Assembly: GCF_027744825.2 (NCBI RefSeq)
Contig: NC_071342.1
Span: 17,200,501-17,264,500, forward strand
Origin: Synchiropus splendidus
Lineage: Eukaryota > Chordata > Actinopteri > Syngnathiformes > Callionymidae
Reading direction: 5' to 3'
Length of the DNA stretch: 64,000 bases
In this document: in pieces, positions 60,239 to 64,000 of the stretch
Layout: each line of letters starts with the position of its first letter
Position numbering within the stretch: the stretch's first letter is position 1
Position numbers and translations under genes: made by a program
Notes under the pieces: generated by a model
What the model was told of the DNA's origin: nothing
Databases searched by the model: none
Seen by the model: only the letters and a program-made list of their open reading frames with translations

Positions 60239-62585
60239 AAGTGTAACCCAATGAGTCCAAACTAAAATAAAAAAAGGGTGTTGTCAGGTTTTATGTCTTC
60301 TCAAGGTTTTTATATTATTGTAAATGTTTTTTTTGTGGATTTTACAGCAGTATTTTCCGTCAGTGCGCTGAGCCGTACAAGTGTTCTGTGAGAGATCAGC
60401 ACATCATGTCACAAAACATTGAATCAAAAAAAAAGGTTTGTTATCATAAAGATAAATTGTCTGTGGGTACAATTTATTTATAGATTTTTTTTCCAATATT
60501 GAAGCAGTTTTCTGGAATTTCAATAAAGCCCTTTGACAACGTTATGGTTATGAGACTGGTGTTGCCTCTGGAGGCATAACAAGAGACACAAAAACTAACT
60601 CAACTAGTGAGCAATGGCACATGCACTCAGATTAAACATGCCCTTGTCATCTTGGAATAGCATCTTGTTCTCAGCCTCACAGAAATCTGTCTCCAAAATC
60701 AAGGAAGAACTTGGTTATTTACTGGTTGAATTAGTGAGATTGCTCTGATCAAGTGAGTCAGTCAAAATGTTTAAATTGTTTTTTTTGATTTTGAGATTCA
60801 GCAAACTCACAATATAAACAGAATTTATTCACAGGTCGTGGACATAAGAGTCTGACTCTGTAAGCCACGGTGCAAGTGCGGTACACACAGTACAGTAATA
60901 TTATCGATGCACTTTGAGCAGAAAAGACAAATGTTGACCTGAATAACCATCATATCTAGAAATGAACTGAGGTCAGAACTCTTTTAAAGTTGACAGCCTC
61001 AAGAGCCAAGTTTCTGTTTGCTCACCATTATGTTTTTCGGAATAAAGTGGCATGAATGCTGTTTCACTTCACCTCAGTGTTGTAGACACAGTCTCGCTGA
61101 CTGAAGGTAAGTCATCGCAAAGGTGAATAGTTTGAACGGAGCGGGTCCTCAAAGCAAACAGTCTCATCAAGGGCTCCTTTTTTGTAGTTTGCGCCGTTCT
61201 GCACTTGCTGTCAGTCTTTCTTTGTAGCTTTTTGCAGGCGTATCACGCACCTGACTGCTGTCTCACCTCAACAAACCCATTCATCAAACACCTACACTCA
61301 CTTTCAGACGTAGAAGACACAAGGAGCTGGTTGATACGGTTCCTGTGTTCACGTCAGAAGGAATTTATTATGCATTCGTGGCCGGTATTTCTAATGAATA
61401 TACAGATATTTTGTCTGTTGTTGTGTTTGGGGTGGTTTGATAAGATCCGCGGAAAGCCTGAAATAGCTGTAGTTTAATTTGCTAACTGCAGTTGCCTACT
61501 GGTGTAAACAAACGCACAAAAAATAATAAACAGAATGTGAATTTATGCAGTGAATGAAGAGTGAGTGGTGAAGTATGCATTATCTCATTTGAGCACAAGT
61601 TCACATTCATCCATTATTCTCATCGGCGAATGCTCTTTGTTTTATTTCCAAGGAAACCCTGTATATTTAATTGTCCTTTGCTTTCATGTAGAGAAAGGCG
61701 TCCTCTGCATTGTCACTCCCTGATGGTAAATCCCAAAGAGATCAATAGAGTCAGCCAAAGGACAAGCCGCTTGGAAAGTCAAGGCTGGACTCCCTTTAGT
61801 GGAAGGTGTTTTGTCTGGTTTCATCCTCCATTGTTCGGAAATAGAATCCCTCTTGCTTCGACAATTGACTGGAACCAGCGAAGAGCCTCAGAAGGCGGAA
61901 CTTTAAGGGCTTCTTTTCCGTCTCAGTCTTTTTAGCCACTACATTTGCACAGTTTTTGTAGCTGAGTGAGTAAGTGGCTGGTATTGACTTTTGAACAAAA
62001 ATGTCAATGAACAGCGACAGGCACACTTTGCGTCCCTGTAGAAGGGAAAAGAGACTGGCAAAGAGAACAAAGAGTGCTTGTTGGCCAAAGTATTCGTCTC
62101 ACTGGAGTATTGAGATGTTATTGCTTGGTCCTTCGAAGGGATTGACTACATAAAAGGATGAATCCCCTTACAGTTAAATGGTACATCGATTTCCAGACTG
62201 TTTTAAGATGGAAATATGGGAATTATTTTTATTCAGTTTTAACCATCCTACCACCTATGTCTGAAAGACAATACTGTTACCCATTGACAGACTTCAAAGT
62301 ACACTCAATGGATATGAAATTTAATATAGTGGTAGAATCAGGTTACAGTTCACTGCATGGCAAAGGTGTTTAAGGAAACGCTACACTGCTTATCTGACTG
62401 AGTTTAGAGCTGGTACCTCCAAGATAGTTGAGGATTGGAAATGCTTCAACAAAACAATGAATGAAATTATTACTTATGGCATGCAGTAAAGACAAAACTG
62501 ATTATAATGTAATCTGGCTCGATGAGTTTTCAATAGTGAATCATTCTGTTTCTGACTTCATTTTCAAAAGAGTATTAATTCAGTT
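60239..62585. other. Intergenic sequence without recognised genes
   Basis: No exon is supported. Frames of up to 124 codons (61561-61935) have no recognised domain. Confidence 0.5.
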
Positions 62586-62586
62586 A

Positions 62587-63311
62587 CAGTGGTACCACAA
62601 TCCGTTCCAGACGGTTGTTCGAGAAGCGAATTGTTCGAAATCTGAATGGATTTTTCCCATTACAATGAATGGAAAAAGAAAGAATGCGTTGCAAGCCTTA
62701 AAATAGTCTTTTGTAGGAGTGAATGTAGAGTGTCTGCTGCAGGTGGCTGTTCCTCTATGTGTGTGGCCGCTGGATGTGGGAGGGGTTGCCGAGTGAGTGA
62801 CGTCTCTCCAGAAGGGAAGAGGTGCCCGGTGCGTGTCCAGCTCTGAATGTGCGCTTCTGTGCAGTTTGGCTGTGACAAAGTCATAAACCAAGTCACGCTC
62901 TGTCCGAGACTCGCCTCATCCCTGTCCCAGCTCCAGCCCACAACAGGACATCAAACCCTGGAGTGTGCGCTCCAGCCTCGGGGGTGTGGAGAGCGAGCAC
63001 CTCCCCTGTGACACTCTACCACGGTCCAGTGCGGAGACAGGAAAGGTTTTACACCTCAGTATGAAGAAAAAACAGTCAGTAAATGTAGCTAACGGGACAC
63101 GTCTGCATACAGAGGCTGCGTTATACACAATAACAAAGCGCGTCGTGGGTCAGCTGATCGGTCCGCACACGTTGCGTTTTTTTCCGGCTTTTTTCGGGGG
63201 CGTTCGAGTTCTGAATTTTCGTTCGAAATCAGAAGCAAAAAAAACTCGACATTTTTGTTCAAACTCCGATGTGTTCAAATTCTGGAACGTTCAAAAACCG
63301 AGGCACCACTG
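62587..63311. mobile_element. Tc1/mariner-pogo-like TIR element, copy 3 (725 bp)
   Basis: Ends CAGTGGTACC and GAGGCACCACTG are flanked by TA (62585-62586, 63312-63313). The left terminus lacks about 13 bp (the TCGGTTCTCGACC part), so its terminal repeat is shortened. The interior matches copy 1 closely, including the minus-strand frame at 62660-62941. Confidence 0.9.
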
Positions 63312-64000
63312 TATTTGATTTTTAGTTATTCACAGATTCAACAGATTTTGTATCTGTTCTAAATGAAACCTAAAGGAAGATTTAATCAAAACAAGAGTAG
63401 CCATCAACATTGCTCTGCTTTCAGCGTGTTTTCGAGCCTCTTCAGTGCCTCTGAGGTTATTCTAAAGAGCTTTCTTGACAGTATCTGTGTGTTGACTCCT
63501 GTGTTGATAGCATCTTCCTTTAAGCTACATTGAGCTTAGCCATGGATGCATTCTCTCAATATGCAAGAGGGAATTCCTTCTTATTTTTCCGGCATTTCCA
63601 TAGCACGTCAGCCTCCTGCATTGTCTTGATCATCCTCTCAAGTCTCACCGTTCCTCTACCTATCATCATTTACCACATACATAAACCTTATTGGTTGTCT
63701 TCCTCTCCTCCTTTTTCCTGATGCTTCTATCTCAATACTTTCCCTTAAAGCTTCCCTTTGTTCTTGCTTACACTTTTCAGTCTCTGTTCACCCCTGACAG
63801 TTGTCTCCAATTGTTCCACCATGCAACCCCTCTTCTTCCCAACCCTTAAAATACATTCTGTATAGCCTGCAAACGTCATAGTCCATGGGGTCTGTCCATC
63901 AGCACTGCAAAAACAATGCCATCAACAGTTGAACTAACAGCGTCCTCAAACTGAAAGGTGGCAAAGATCTTCCGAGCGAGACATTAAGTGTCTGTTTACA
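63312..64000. other. Intergenic sequence with a possible antisense LINE fragment
   Basis: At 63655-63720, CTCTACCTATCATCATTTAC, CACATACATAAACCTTATTG and TCTTCCTCTCCTCC look like the reverse of the decayed LINE phrase seen at 39480. No exon was seen to the window end. Confidence 0.35.

Noticed and set aside
61561..61935. 124-codon plus-strand frame as an exon or gene
   Set aside because: No known domain and no conserved motif; composition is like the surrounding sequence.

Overview
The window looks like vertebrate nuclear DNA from a bony fish. It holds widely spaced short exons with canonical splice sites, many short TA, GT and TAA microsatellites, and a dense mix of fish-type DNA transposons (hAT-like, Tc1/mariner/pogo-like) and 5'-truncated LINE tails. 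There are no operons, rRNA genes, CRISPR arrays or other prokaryotic features.

Only one protein-coding gene can be supported. The 5' end of a serine palmitoyltransferase large-subunit gene, best matched to sptlc3, runs on the minus strand at the left edge. Three coding exons (7157-7255, 4322-4513, 1552-1706) join in frame and give about the first 148 residues: a divergent N-terminus, one transmembrane helix, and the conserved segment before the PLP-dependent catalytic domain. The remaining exons lie beyond position 1. Introns 1 and 2 are about 2.6 kb each and carry transposon remnants, one of which contains a 64-bp perfect palindrome.

From about 7.4 kb to 64 kb I find no convincing exon. This is a gene-poor 5' flank. 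In tetrapods the neighbour upstream of SPTLC3 is BTBD3, at a distance; I see no BTBD3 coding sequence. The region is layered with repeats. They include three copies of a 680-725 bp TA-flanked TIR element (22.8, 54.4 and 62.6 kb), three copies of a 270-310 bp hairpin-ended TIR element (0.5, 18.3 and 43.4 kb), and three copies of a 560-720 bp CATGA-ended repeat (36.4, 39.9 and 57.7 kb). There are also a pogo-like element split by nested insertions (18.0-19.4 kb), several hAT-like elements, LINE 3' ends (13.2, 24.3, 27.8, 30.1, 38.3 and 60.1 kb), and a diverged tandem pair of a GTGGGGACC repeat (25.6-26.2 kb).

The stretches between repeats appear single-copy. Some are rich in TAAT cores (48.95-49.6, 44.0-44.1, 22.4-22.6 and 2.5-2.7 kb) and are plausible but unproven regulatory DNA. 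I found no new gene system. The most interesting structure is the transposon architecture: nested insertions, perfect palindromes, and an antisense reading frame kept open in three copies of one element. Family names for repeats come from recognised terminal sequences, not from a database search.
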